Source of the DNA: Sclerodactyla briareus
Taxonomy: Eukaryota; Echinodermata; Holothuroidea; Dendrochirotida; Sclerodactylidae
Assembly (NCBI GenBank): GCA_026419785.1
Contig: JAODTK010001266.1
Coordinates: forward strand, 1-64,000
DNA: 64,000 nt
Direction: 5' to 3'
This document shows positions 1 to 11,797 of this stretch, piece by piece. Both the position numbers and the translations under genes were made by a program. The notes below the pieces were generated by a model. That model was given only the letters and a program-made list of their open reading frames with translations. It searched no databases and had not been told where the DNA came from. Every line of letters starts with the position of its first letter. The stretch's first letter is position 1.

Positions 1-1600
1 GATTCCAGGCTTTCAGACAAGACGACCGCATCGGATAACGCGAACAACAAATTCTGCAAAAACCCAAACAGTAAGTGTTTTCTGCATTTACAAAAAATCA
101 TTCGAAATGTCACCATCACGTCACTGATATACCAATTACAACCTGCAGTCACTGCAGAGTAGGTCAAGGGTGGATAGGATAACTTCCCAGGGAGAAAGGA
201 AAGAAAGATAACTTGATGGAAATGCCCAAAGTTTCGGAGTTGGATCGCCTCTCCTTTCTTCAGAGGGTTGATGAACCTAGCTATGGTTCTCCTTCATGTC
301 ACTCAACGAATGTGAAAGTGTAGTGAAGCGAGCTAGTATGGTTGGTTATACCCCTTGGCGGCATTACAGGGGTAAAAGGTTTATATAGGTATACCACTCC
401 CGACGTTCCACATTTCCAGAGTTTGTAAAAGTGTTCTTATCTTAGAGAAGGTAAGTATTATAAGATGGCCACGAAACGAGAGTTTTTTTTTAATGTGTGT
501 GTCACATATACGACATTTTTATTGCATTTCATTATTCCTTGAAGAAGTCAGAGGAATCTATGCAGTAATTACAGGTGTGTGTGTGTTGTGGTATGTGACC
601 GCTGAACGTAACGATAACTGGAACCCACTGAATGGTCAAGCTCCATATTGTATGTGATGTTTCCCATGCTTAGTACATGAACACTATTTCTTTGTGTCAA
701 TTCAGAGGTCATCTGAGGTTACCAGAAAACAGGTCTGAAAAGCCTGTGAAACACGATAAGTCCGGAGTAAGTGGTCTGATCAAGTTGAAATTTGGTGTAT
801 AGCTTTCTTATGGGGAGTAAAGGCAAACTCGGTGGTGAATTTAGAATTAGAAATGTTGTGAAGAAAAGTAATATCTTGCCAAATTTGGCTTGTAAACATG
901 ATAACTCAACTCACCCTGGATGGATGAAGCCCATACTTATATGTGTGTTCCCCATGATGGAGTACATGGACCCTATTGTTTGTGGGTAAGGTTGGGGTGG
1001 ATTTTGGTCATCTGAGGTCACCAAGGGTGTTTCAAGTCTGAAAACATTGGAATTCATTGTGTAGTTCCTTAATCAAGATATACCTAAGAAAACCTACTAA
1101 CTGGCTGAAAAATTGGAAAAATTGTCAGACTTCTGTTGTCCATAATGAGCTGGCACAATCTTCCATCTGTCCATGTGGTATGGGTAGAGGTGTTAGCGAG
1201 TCAAGGAATCACTAAGCCTTTTGGCTTTCTGTCTTCAACTTGGTGATATGTTCCAGTTCAGTTCTTTACGTCCAGATTATTTTGTGGATCCTATTCAAAT
1301 AATTTCTGCAAATTCGAACTTCGTCAGGATTACATGAACCCGGTGGACATTGTTAACAGCATTTCGTTTTTTCCCAGCGAAAATGAATCGTTTCTCAGTA
1401 TAGCTGCGTGTATTTGTGACGGATTTGTAGTCGGTGAGTATTTCGTTAATTACCCATTGAGTACTTCGTTCATTTCAAACAGGATTTTTATGGTTTCGAA
1501 AAAAGTTGTAGCCATTAAACCTTTTTGTGGCCACTCTACATGGTGTGTCAGTAGTTGTGAGAAGACAGTGAAGGGGCCGGAAAAACCAAACCGCATACCA
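1..1600 (+). repeat. Dispersed repeat R1, copy 1
   Basis: This stretch resembles 17708-18720. Both begin with a pyrimidine-rich word followed by CAGGCTTTCAGACAA, then share AAGTGTTTTCTGCATTT, AATCACGTCACTG-like words and further blocks to about position 1560. Copy 1 carries about 760 extra bases near 480-1240 that are absent from copy 2, and that insert contains the diverged direct repeat listed separately. No protein domain was recognised in either copy. The unit looks like a non-coding part of a mobile element or a segmental duplication. The left edge runs off the window. Confidence 0.6.
603..1070 (+). repeat. Two diverged direct repeats of about 300 bp
   Basis: Two units repeat the order CCATGCTTAGTACATG / CCATGATGGAGTACATGGA, then CATTTC/CTATTG..TTTGTG, then a GGTCATCTGAGGT(T/C)ACC word, then GTCTGAAAA. 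Their centres are near 700 and 1010. The GGTCA..GAGGTCACC wording also appears in the tandem array at 25.7-26.1 kb. Both units lie in the part of R1 copy 1 that copy 2 lacks. Confidence 0.5.
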
Positions 1601-2828
1601 AATTTCAGCTATTCGAGTGTATCGATAAGGCACAATCAGGTGTGTGGATAAATGGGGCCTTGTTGGGCCTGTGAGAACGAAGGGAGGGGGAAGAGAATGG
1701 GAGGGCTGCAAAAGATCCATTAATAATATTGAAGTCGATTCAAAAAATGTACGTATGAAAAAAAAAAAACAAAAATATGGGACTAACAAGCAAAAAACCT
1801 TAAAGAAAGCGTTCCCAACATATGGAAAAAGGAGTATTCTCATTCATTTTTAATAAAATCTAGAGCGTTTTGTTCTTTATTTATCCATGGCTCGAAAAAA
1901 ATATAGGCAGTTCACGGGGTAGGGTCTACAGGCGGTAAGTAAATTAGTAAAAGTAAATGGATACAACTTCCGAATTTGATTTGGGGCCTGGGGTTTGAAT
2001 TGGTCACATTTTCACCTGTGCAGTTGAGAGCAGATCTGTTGCCTTTAAAAAAACATTGTAACGATTCAAGCGGAATGAGAAATATTGCCTATGTGAAGAT
2101 TGCATGTTGACTATTCATAAGAGTGACATTAAGTTTAGTAGAGTGATCATTTTAGATCATGGTAGGTGGGTGGTTGGTAGGCCATGGACGTGATAGAGAT
2201 AGTGATAGGTAAGAGGCAGGCATATGATGCTGCCGGTCAGCTAGAATGAAGCTTTGAGTCCAGGCTATCGTTTTCGTAGCGCTATGACACATATCTTGTT
2301 CTTTGTTTTTCAAACAAAACTCTTCACATATTTTCCTTATCTTAGTACGTCTATCTTCCCTCCCGCCTGGAAGATTCTTCTTTTTTTTGTTCTTTTCTTT
2401 TGGTATACTTGCTGAGCAGAGGCCCAGCAGGGGTGCGCAGACCGGATACTGCCAACCGTATTGTCAGATGCAAAATCCTTCACCAGTCACGGAATAAGGC
2501 GATGCCTCTTTGGTGGTACCTGTGGGTGGGGGGTAATCACACGAGACAGGCAACTTGCAAATTGCTAACCCCCGTTTGTCCATGCCCATACCTCGTGCTG
2601 AGCACCCAGCGAAAGGCAAAAGGTTCGCATTTTCCATAGTTTGGTATGACCCACCGGGGACTAACCCGGTCCTCCCGGTGAAGCATTGCCTCCCTGTACT
2701 CCGAAGAGTGACAAGTCCATTCCTTCTAACCACCGTCTGAAAACTCTCACCTCCAATCGTCAATCATCACAGAACGCTTATTTTCCTTGTGCTCGCATGA
2801 TTGTAGCACCTACTGTCTGTCACAAGAT
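1601..2828. other. No gene recognised
   Basis: This is low-information intergenic DNA. Short open frames occur around 2300-2760 on both strands and overlap each other with no recognisable motif. The stretch 2400-2740 is more GC-rich than its surroundings and may be an unrecognised repeat. No transposon ends or splice-flanked conserved exon were seen. Confidence 0.4.
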
Positions 2829-3027
2829 TATTATTATATTAATTATTATTATATTAGTATTATTATTATTATTATTATTATTATATTATCTATTATTATA
2901 TTATTAATTAATTTTTTTATTAATTATTATTATGATTCGTATATATAATAATAATAATATTATAATAATAATAGAAGAAGAAGAAGAAGAAGAATAAGAA
3001 GAAGAAGAAGAAGAAAAGAAGAAGTAA
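2829..3027 (+). repeat. Compound ATT / GAA microsatellite
   Basis: An (ATT)n-type tract runs from about 2829 to 2970 and passes into an (AGA/GAA)n tract at about 2971-3027. Irregular single-base interruptions occur throughout. The pyrimidine/purine strand asymmetry flips partway through. Confidence 0.95.
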
Positions 3028-3644
3028 CAAGAAACAATCAAAGATGAACATCGCACAATAAATGTATCATACAGCTTAGTATGGCAAAGTAACGCCTTTT
3101 CCTCTCTTAATATCCCGTTTCTCGAATTCTAGTGAAAACCCTCAATTTATTATCAAATCACTATATTTGTGATCCTAATATTCTGCTTGCACTGAAAGAT
3201 ATAAAAATTTCAAATGGTAATTGAATTAGTTGTATCAAATGTTATCTCACCTGTTTATGGAACATAACCAAAGAAATAATGTCTCCGCTACTAACACGAA
3301 ACATTCCCCAAGTACTTGTTTCAGCATCTAACAAAGAGAGACACATAATGACCTTCCCAAAGTAAATGTTCAATTGTTTGTGTACTCGAATTTTACAAAA
3401 AGTGCCCAGAAATTATCAGCGATATTCATAATGTATCAAAGCGTCTAATTTTGTGCCAAACATTCTATGTAAGAACGAATTGTAAGTAATGGCACTTTGA
3501 GTATCTTACGGGGAAGACAAAACATTGTAAAAAAATTGCCCCTTATTCTTATCAAAATTGTCATTTCGTGTTCTCTCTTGAGTGTCAGGCATCTTGCAAA
3601 TAAGCTGATCATATCTCCAACATATTCCATTGGTGTGAGGTGTA
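3028..3644. other. No gene recognised
   Basis: This is AT-rich non-coding DNA between two TAA/ATT microsatellites. A 61-codon minus frame (3445-3630) has no recognisable domain and no splice context that I would trust. Confidence 0.4.
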
Positions 3645-3702
3645 TATAAATAATAATAATAATAAAATTTATAATAATAAAACTAATAATATATATATAG
3701 TA
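3645..3702 (+). repeat. AAT/AT microsatellite
   Basis: (AAT)n passes into a short (AT)n run, with irregular interruptions. This is a simple sequence repeat. Confidence 0.85.
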
Positions 3703-4866
3703 TCGGTAGTAGTGGGCCCACTGTTTTGATTCTGCAACGAAAGACTCTTAATTCCGCATCTTCATTCCACCCCACATCACGTTGTTCCCACGGTTAGTCC
3801 GTTGTAATCCTGCTAACGAGTCTGAACAATAACGAACATAAAACTAGTTTTCCGGACATCGGGGCGGGATCGGCGGGGGTCGGGCCCAACCTGAATCAGA
3901 TGCCCCCATGCCCCTACAAATTTCTATCAAGTTGTCGGTCATACCGTTTTTCGAAGAAATCCTGCATAGCGAGCAAGAGTGACACACACAATCACGTATA
4001 TCCAAAACATACATAACCCATACACACACCGGACTACATCTCCACACACAACGAAGTGACTACTATGTCCTCTTCCCGAACTTTGTTCAGACGCGACTTG
4101 AAACAAATGATCCTAGGCGCTGTTTTAAAAGATATTGTTATTTAGATGAAAAATAATATTTGAAGATGCTCGTCGCAAATTGGGATATCGATTCAACGAC
4201 AATCGAGAGAAGAGGCTTTCACTTCCTCATTAGCAGATATCGAAGCAACGATTGTCATTCCAGGTGTGGACATCTTTCCGCTATTATTATTATCTATCAG
4301 AAAAGGTGGTGTCAGACAGAAACCATATCTGGTATATGCGCAGACTCAGGAAGTAGGCCCATTGTGAATAACACCGTTTAAAGGAGCTTTCACAGGGCAT
4401 ACAACACTTTGGACTTCACTGTCCCGTCTGCATCAAGTATAAGACGACGATTTTGCTGACATATTCGAATATTACAGAGTCCAGTGAGCATGAGTCCAGG
4501 GAGCACCCTCCTGTTTGCGCAGTGGTAAGGGTTCGGATCGTGCACCCGACTTGCTTTGCCTGCTCCATTTCCTCAGCACTTTCGTCTCATTAAGGGTTAT
4601 CATACACCAAGCTTGTCATTCTTCTGACAAATTCGGAAAAAGTTGTTATTGAACTGGTAGAGGTCCCAATACCGAGGTTGTCAATACATACAAATCCCGG
4701 CTCACACACAGGATTCCACTCCCGGTGCTCGAGCATCCCTGCATCACAACCACTAATAGACATAACCTGGATAACCAAATTGTCAGGACTCGGAGCCACC
4801 CAGGGACTAGTACTCACTTGTTCCTCTACCGTTGTAAAAACTGAAAAGATATCTAAAAATCCCACC
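3703..4866. other. No gene recognised
   Basis: Only short overlapping open frames are present. A word near 4512-4540 has a weak resemblance to a tRNA B box, but no A box or clover-leaf could be placed. Nothing else is supportable. Confidence 0.35.
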
Positions 4867-5881
4867 CAGTGGCGCGCCTAGGGGGGTGGGGGGGCAGGGG
4901 GGCCCCGTGCCCCCCTCGAAACCTTTGTGCCCCCGGTTCCCCAAATGAGATTTGTGATTTTTTTTTCTGTAGTCCAGTCTTCGACTACCCGTTTGAAATA
5001 GATCTGCCAAAACACAAGAAAATATAACACGAAAGGCAGTGATTGTGCCAATTCGCCTCGAATGCGATAGAAAGTGGAAAAAATTTTCGCTTTCCGGCGC
5101 TGTACTAGTAGTGCATCTGCCATACTTTCTCGTCATCTTCCCGCACACTCTAGGGAAATATCTACCTCTTGGCCCCCCAATACATACTGTGAGGTAAATC
5201 CTGAAATTATCAAAACTTCGCATGACGTGAAAACTACAGTAACCTCTTGTTTTTCCTTCTCCCTCGCTTCTTTGATTACTTGACCCTTTAGCCTCCGGTT
5301 CCGTTTCCTTCTCCCTCGACTACGCGCGATTTGGAACTGCAGTAGCTTAGGCTCTCGACTGCTTCCATTTTCAAAGCGCATGTTCCTCCTCCCGTAACTG
5401 CTACTGACGTCATATAGGGTTAGACGTAGAGCGGAAGATGCTAAATGCCCCAATTTTTTGGAATCCTGTTTTTTTTCTTCCAGATGTGGTCGGGAACAAG
5501 CCCGGAAAAACTGCGCACATTCTTCTCTTTCGCGCGCACGTACTGTGAACCGTATTGTCCGAGGCACAAATCACATGGTGAAATTATTCTGGCCAAGACG
5601 TCTGGGCCAGCGATAGACCGTGTCTGAAAAATGTTAAAATTTCCAACCGATTACAGATTTTGTTATCACAAAATGACCTGCCCAGATTTCGAAATCTTGG
5701 TACATGCAAGCCTAAAACGCTCGGGAAAATCCATTTCCGGCCATCTGGGGAGCTCGCGCAACCAAAAAATTTCCTTTGCGCTCCGCGCCAACCTATGTGG
5801 CGCTCCGCTTAGATGGTATTCTTGTTGCCCCTAGCCCCGCCCCCCCCCCCCCCCCCAGTTTGAAAGCCTGTGACGCCCCTG
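4867..5881. mobile_element. Non-autonomous DNA transposon, hAT-like ends
   Basis: The left end reads CAGTGGCGCGCCTAGG followed by a G-tract. The right end, read on the reverse strand, is CAGGGGCGTCACAGG, also followed by a G-tract. CAGNGGCG ends with adjacent G/C tracts are typical of short non-autonomous hAT-type elements in invertebrates. No transposase frame is readable and no convincing 8-bp target duplication was seen. The right part carries the GC hairpin module at 5785-5803. Minus-strand frames across 4807-5567 are open but match nothing. The class assignment is inference; the paired ends are visible. Confidence 0.5.
5785..5803 (+). repeat. GC hairpin module, type copy
   Basis: GCGCCA and TGGCGC pair perfectly around the 7-base loop ACCTATG. 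The arms are flanked on both sides by CTCC, and CGCTTAGATGG follows. The same arrangement recurs at 26402, 63215 and, with changed bases, at 12572, 14828, 15008, 15191, 16831, 25160 and 35437. Confidence 0.7.
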
Positions 5882-6406
5882 TGTTCCAATCCTCATTCTG
5901 TCTCCTTCAGGCCTCTTTTCACAACTGCACCCACTAATACCAGAATTAGGCTACAATCCTCCCCATTCGTTGTGACCCCCGGGTTTTCTTTCCTTGGCCT
6001 TAATTCGACCACATAACGTATATTAAAAATTAGATGGAAACTAACATAGTCCCTCAAAGAACTACTGAAGGTTTCTAAAAGTTAAACAAGCGGATTACTT
6101 GAATATTAACAATATTTGATTCTCTGCGAAATTCCGAATTTTGTCATGAATTGAGTCATTCAAGATTTACAAAACATATACGACTGTTTCTCAATATGAA
6201 CAAAGAAGATTAACCTACGCGGCGCGTGTCCGGCTTTGCATCTGATCTCCTGGAATCTCAACCAGCTCCTATAGCTTGTTGAGATCCCGTGATCATACAG
6301 TGCTCACCCTGGTTCCCTCCCCATACTCGGGAGTTTGGTTACGCCAGGTATCCCGGTTGCCGCTGGTTAAATTTTAAATTTCATATAAGTCAGCGCTGGC
6401 TGCAAA
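5882..6406. other. No gene recognised
   Basis: Nothing recognisable was seen. The stretch 6230-6370 is GC-richer than its surroundings and has short palindromic words, possibly part of a repeat. Confidence 0.35.
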
Positions 6407-6478
6407 GCAGTGATGTGGGCAGGAACAGTAGAGTACCCACCTGCAATACCTGAGGTCCCTGGTTTGAACCCAAGTGTC
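6407..6478 (+). repeat. tRNA-derived SINE head
   Basis: The segment has a tRNA-like layout. An A-box-like AGTAGAGTACCC is followed by an anticodon-arm-like CCTGCAATACCTGAGG and then the B-box-like GGTTTGAACCC. These resemble the internal RNA polymerase III promoter of tRNA-derived SINEs. The acceptor stem does not close, so it is not a working tRNA gene. The SINE body probably continues downstream for an unknown distance. Confidence 0.55.
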
Positions 6479-8123
6479 GTCACAGACACCAACTTTTACC
6501 CCGGTTGTGTGGGAAAGTTTCTGCACGAGTGAAGCTATACCTGTCGAAAGAAGACGTGAAATGGCGATCCCGGGTATCCCTGTAATGAACTTGATCTTAA
6601 TATGGCACCAAGGAGTCTTGAAGTCAATAATAAAACGTTGTTACTCAGTTAGTCAACATCCATCAAAAAATGACCAATTGAGAGCGGAAAAGCAATTCAC
6701 ACAGTGGCCTTTATTGCTTGCCCCTTCAATGACTTTGACCCATAAATGGTTGCAAGATGTACGAACAGGTCTCAATGGAACTGCATTGTGAGGCAAAGTA
6801 AGGCTGACATCCATCAAAGAATGACGTTTGGGGTTCTTTAATGCTTCTTTCCATCAGATGGTACTGTGCAACTATAACGCACTATAGGCGCTTATGTAGC
6901 ACTTATCCGATGCCTATCAACACTAAACTGTAGCCTCCTTAAGCTGCTATCCTAATTTACGAGAACGGACAAATTATTTTCGGTCTCTGTTAGTGTTTTT
7001 CATTATTAGATGCGCCATCTTCTACTGCTAGGTGCGCCAAAAGTAATGAGGGGGGACAGAAGTTTCAATGGAGTTTCATCTCTTTACAATTTTGTTAATT
7101 TTCAAACCAATTATATGATCCGGCCATATATCATTTTGAAACGGCGAGAGGGTGATTTTGATAAAACTTCTCGGAACACATCGGAGTTGGAGTGCAAGGA
7201 GCGCAAATTAAGGTGAATCATGCTATATTTTCGCCAGGGGTAGGAAGTGGTAGATAGAAAGACGGAGAGATAATCAATTAAAATGAAGTAAATTTTGCGT
7301 GATATTCGCACTTTCGGTAAAGTAAATAAATAATAATTCGATAAAATTGGACGGTTGATCACGAATAGGCCTATAGACTACACATACGTGATTATCATGC
7401 AACGGTATATAAATTAGGACTGCATAAATTCGTTTCCCTGAAATGGTTTAGCTTCAATTTAGTTTAGTTTAGTTTAGTTTGAGTCGGAAGGACAAAACTC
7501 CTCATGAAAGACCCGCCGAAGCCACACAACCCAAAAGAAAAGAATACCAGATGCCCAAAGGATTCGCTACAATTTTTGAAAATAACAATCAAGAATGTTC
7601 CTGAACTCATTCACACTCTCAGACAGAAAAACATCTTAGGGAAGGCGCTCCACTTATTGATAACTCTCTGCGAGAAGAATTATTTACGAATATCGATCTG
7701 CGCGTTGCCCAAGAAGCTTGAGGCAATATGACCCGATTGTTGTAACTACGGAAAAACCGGGAGAAATAGTGAGAAAAAGGGTCTCGAATCAATCCTGAAC
7801 AATTGTGAAACCTGAATCAATACCTTGATCGAATTCGTTCAGCTCTCTCGAAGTTAGACCGAGAAGCCTTCATCTTAGGACAGTGAATTAATCTAGTGGC
7901 CCTCAGTTCAACGCTTTTCAATTACCTGTTTATTTCCAGAAAGAGATGCCATACTTGGACAGAATAATCCAGTGAGGTTTCACCAGCTGATTATGGTGTT
8001 GTGTTAACCAAGCACATATCATTGGGTATTAAACTGCGAAAATGGTTGTAATTTTCCACACAAACCTTCCACACGATGTTGTTGTAGTTTCTTACAAATT
8101 CGGGACTGGCGGGCTAGTTCAAC
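6479..8123. other. No gene recognised
   Basis: Short open frames at 6474-6791 (105 codons) and 7504-7731 (75 codons) show no domain. A TTTAG pentamer tandem occurs at 7457-7481. Nothing else was identified. Confidence 0.35.
7457..7481 (+). repeat. (TTTAG)n microsatellite
   Basis: About five uninterrupted copies of TTTAG are visible. The unit differs from the metazoan telomere repeat TTAGGG and is short, so it is read as a simple repeat. Confidence 0.85.
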
Positions 8124-8147
8124 AGTGTTGTGTAAATTCACAACACT
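8124..8147. repeat. Perfect 9-bp inverted repeat
   Basis: AGTGTTGTG and CACAACACT flank the 6-base centre TAAATT. The words resemble the ACACAACACTGTGTAA sequence inside the foldback element at 31845-32047, so this may be a remnant of the same family. It lies just before repeat R2 copy 1. Confidence 0.55.
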
Positions 8148-8160
8148 TTTAGGAGTGTAC

Positions 8161-11045
8161 CGTTACCTTCTCGGGTGTTCGTTCGAACTTCCAAAGACAA
8201 GCAGCACTTATCCAAGATTCGCCGCCGTGTGTGTGAGACAATAATGATTCACTAGGGGCGCAATTGCCCCAAGTGGTCAAGTGAACCCCATTTGGGAATC
8301 ATCTTATTGTGCAGGTACGAGAGCGATGTTATGTACAATTGGACTGAGATAACAGTAGCGGGCGCCAAGCTGAGCGAACTCGATTACCCAGTTTCATCAA
8401 TCGATCCTGTCTGGAGAGCTGTCCGGCTGAGACACAAGATGTGTGGATGGAGGACGCTCGATCTCGCGTGAGTTTCTCATCTTTTGGTTGCAAGTTTCTT
8501 AGATTTATCAATTTTCCCCAACTTGCACTAAAATGTACTCTTGAGTAGAAAACGGCGTGCGGTTAACAGTTGGTTAATTGCCAAGCGTAGCCTTGACAAG
8601 ACGAACCAGTATAACAGAGGAAGTTCCGAATATGGAATGTCTCTTGGCATGGCCATCCTCGTGATCAACCACGACAATCCCTCCACAACCTCATTTCAAG
8701 AACCAGACCATTCCGTCAGGGCCTCCGGACGAATCCAGTACGCACCACCAAAGTCCCCCTGTTTATTAACAACATCACTTTGAAGCGTCATTTTAAGTAC
8801 CGGCAGATGAGCCACAAATGGAACTAGGCATTTTAGAATGTTTCCTCATGATTATTATAGACTATCTATGCTCAAGTACATGTTTGAGGGTTAGCTTAGG
8901 CCAATGATTCCATCAACTGCACCGCCAACGGTATCTATCCCCCCCCCCCCCGCCCCCCCCCCCTCCCATTGCCGATTTATTGCTAACAGCTCATCTCAGA
9001 ATTCAGAGCGATTTGAGATGATATCATAGATATACAGAAAGCGAAACCCCAAAGAAGGGAGAAGAAACTTATTCTATGAGTGCTTATGGGAATGTCACTT
9101 GGATATTAAAGCGGACAGAATATTGAGTAACGCAGCCATACTGGTGCTGGAGTTTTAGGGAAGGGGGAGTAGTCAATGAAGCGCTTAAAATATCTGAGTT
9201 GTAGCATGATAGGAAGGTCGAAATGCCTCACAGAGACAACCACACCACACCAACACATGTCCGCACTAGCTCCATAGAACTATCCTAAGAATCAATCAAA
9301 GAACATCAGCTGCCAACTGTTGAGAATCATTCAAACACTGTCGGTCGGCCATTATTTGGGGATGGAAGTTCCAATATGAATACAACCAGTGGCGATTGGA
9401 GTATCCTTTATGGGAGTGGCAACATGAGGCGTCGCGCCAACCAATTCGACTTCGATTCATTCATGTGCTAGGTATTTTTTATATCCGCCGGTTAAATCGA
9501 GGACGCAATACTGCGAAGTAATTTCTTGCCTATAGTTGGAGGACATTAATTTCTTGAAACATCATAAATAAAAGTGTCTACATTGTTATGCGAGCATCAA
9601 TCCTCACAAGGGATTCCCAGACCCCGACCGCTGTTGACCAGGAGGTGATTAGTACAGGACGCCAATTTTATAAGGGATAATCTACTCCATATAACATCTT
9701 ATGTGCCAAAATGTGGAGGAAAAGTCTACTCAATTAGTAAAAAGTTTCCAACTCTTGAAAATACGATTGATCTTAAAACTCCCTAAAAAACTATGGGATC
9801 ACCTACATGTAGTCAAATGCGAGCCCTCTGCATACTCGTTTAAAGTTATCGTGATCACAGGTATAGACATTTGACCTTGTTTACATTATCTTAAAGCTGG
9901 CGGTGGCTACGTTGTCGGCCAGGGCTGGTAGTTGCGGTGACGAAGACGTCGAAGATCTAACGGCGATGCTATGGCCGCTCTGAACTGGAGAAATCCCCCG
10001 TTTTGCAGAACACCTGGATAGGATGGAGGAATACCTCGGCATAGAATACGACGAGGTCGGGGTGTGGCCTGTGCGACCACCTCTGTAATGGAGTGACAGT
10101 GTACATCAGTCAGCCTCGTCGCCCTTAGTGCGTCTCTTGTGTCCCTCTTAGTGTGGTATTCTCTGATGAGCTCGCAACAAAACTAGGTCGACCCGAGCAG
10201 GGCTCGATGCCGGTGGTAGTTAAGAAAAAAAAACAGCTATATCCCATCACACTTATTTGCCATAATCATGGAGAGAATTATATTTACAATTCATTGTAAG
10301 TGTTCATTGATTTGGGGCTTTCTATGCCACGCAGAAACGATCCTATGTCATCTTTAGCTGACGATGTTCCATGTCTGCATAATGAATTAGCATCCTGATG
10401 CGAATCTGATGTTGCATCTCGTCTTCAGCAATGTGAAGGGGGGGGGGGGGATTTTGCTAAAATAGAAACTGATGTAACGAATCAAACTAACTCAAGTATC
10501 AGGCATGTTATGCGGTTGCCAATCTGAGAGTATACTTCTAGGTAGCCATGAGGGCGATGGTTCTGACGTTACAAATCGCTAACACACTTCTGTCCTGTAC
10601 GTATGCAGTATTCTTGTCTGAGAATTCTACCAGGGGAAAAATGGTACAGACCCCCATACACTTCTCCTGGCACCTTTTCACATGCGGCACGAAGTACTAT
10701 GAAACGGATATAAGTGTGTATTCTCACCACACTCCCAACTACACCTGTCACCAAGGGCGAAGTTTTTCCACACACACTAAAAATGTTGATTACGGTACTG
10801 ATTTGAATACACCCCCCCCCCTCCACGTATTTCAAATCGTTGTGCGCCCTTGCCTTTCCCAACCGAATCAATGAAGCGGAGTTACTCTCTTTTAAAGGTG
10901 GAGAACCATTTTTTTTCATTGCAAGTCCAGATCAGTAGGCCCAAGAATCAGTGCAGGCAACCTGTAGAGCGCGTGTGCATGCGGGTTGTTGTGTGTGGGT
11001 GTGTGTTGTGTTGATGCTTGTTGTATATGTGGTACAGTAAGCCTT
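8161..11045 (+). repeat. Dispersed repeat R2, copy 1
   Basis: This block is collinear with 27716-29960. Shared landmarks are GTTCGAACTTCCAAAGACA near 8180, CTGTTGACCAGGAG near 9630, AGCTGGCGGT near 9895, GTCGCCCTTAGTGCGTCTC-like words near 10120, ACACTAAAAATGTTGAT near 10778, and a GT-rich stretch followed by TGATGCTTGTTGTATAT near 11010. Copy 1 carries about 820 extra bases (roughly 8770-9590), including a C-tract, that copy 2 lacks. No protein domain was recognised. The unit could be a large non-autonomous element or a duplication. Confidence 0.7.
8939..8967 (+). repeat. C-tract
   Basis: A nearly pure C run with G and T interruptions lies inside the copy-1-only part of R2. C-tracts in this window usually mark the edges of short DNA transposons, and this one may do so too, but no paired end was found. 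Confidence 0.8.
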
Positions 11046-11466
11046 AAATGTCAACTTGATCCCTGGCCTGATATACGTCGGAAATTGTTACCGATCCCCA
11101 CTAAATGAATGGACTACCAGAGGAAAAAAAAACACAATATTTTTCACAAAAAAAAAATCAATGTTCGAATATGGTCAATCAATCAATAAGGTAGCCACAA
11201 TATGATTGTTCGTTAAACAACTTGGTTCTACTCGTTTGTCGTGTTGTTCGGGACCTTGACGAGTAGTACAAGAAGATCGCTGATATCACGGTAGTCAACA
11301 GCGGTGAGAATTGCGTGTATATTCCCCAGGAATCAGGATTGTTAACGCTGGTGTAACCCGGCTGCAACTTCTGTATGATATGAATATCAAATTGCGAGAA
11401 CCGATAACACGCAGGTGTCCGTTGAACCCCACCCCCCACCCTCTCCCCCACCCCAGTGAATTTGGT

Positions 11467-11603
11467 ATTTTATAGAATACGGGGCTGTGGCAATAGTCCT
11501 GAATAACAGGGTCGTCAATATACCCTTGTGACGGTGACCATTTTGGCGGTTATACGCAAAATTATTATGCAGGGACTGTTGCCACAGTCCGTATTATAAA
11601 AGG
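11467..11603. mobile_element. MITE with about 33-bp terminal inverted repeats, copy 1
   Basis: The left arm (11467-11500) contains TTTTATAGAATACGGGG followed by CTGTGGCAATAGTCCTG. The right arm (11570-11603), reverse-complemented, contains CCTTTTATAATACGGA followed by CTGTGGCAACAGTCCCTG. The internal part includes TGACGGTGACCATTTTGGCG. The same internal and one terminal sequence occur in reverse orientation at 38141-38229. The element is too small to encode a protein. Superfamily is unknown. Confidence 0.8.
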
Positions 11604-11797
11604 ACATCGCTTCGCGCGACCTGCCTGATTTACTATGACATCCTCTTACACGTAGAGTCAAAACTCTGGAAGCTTCTCGAAAAAAAAACCACCTTACGAG
11701 TAGGGATCGGAGATGTGCAGAATAAACGAATGATGTAAATGTAAAAATATGAAACCATCAACTGAGATGTGGAGACCTTTTCCGGAATAATCCTAGT

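Noticed and set aside
4500..4560. Possible tRNA-like sequence around a GGTTCGGATCG word
   Set aside because: No A box and no clover-leaf could be drawn.
6407..6478. A tRNA gene
   Set aside because: Boxes A and B are present in weakened form but the acceptor stem does not close; read as a SINE head.
7457..7481. Interstitial telomere repeat
   Set aside because: The unit is TTTAG, not TTAGGG, and only about five copies occur.
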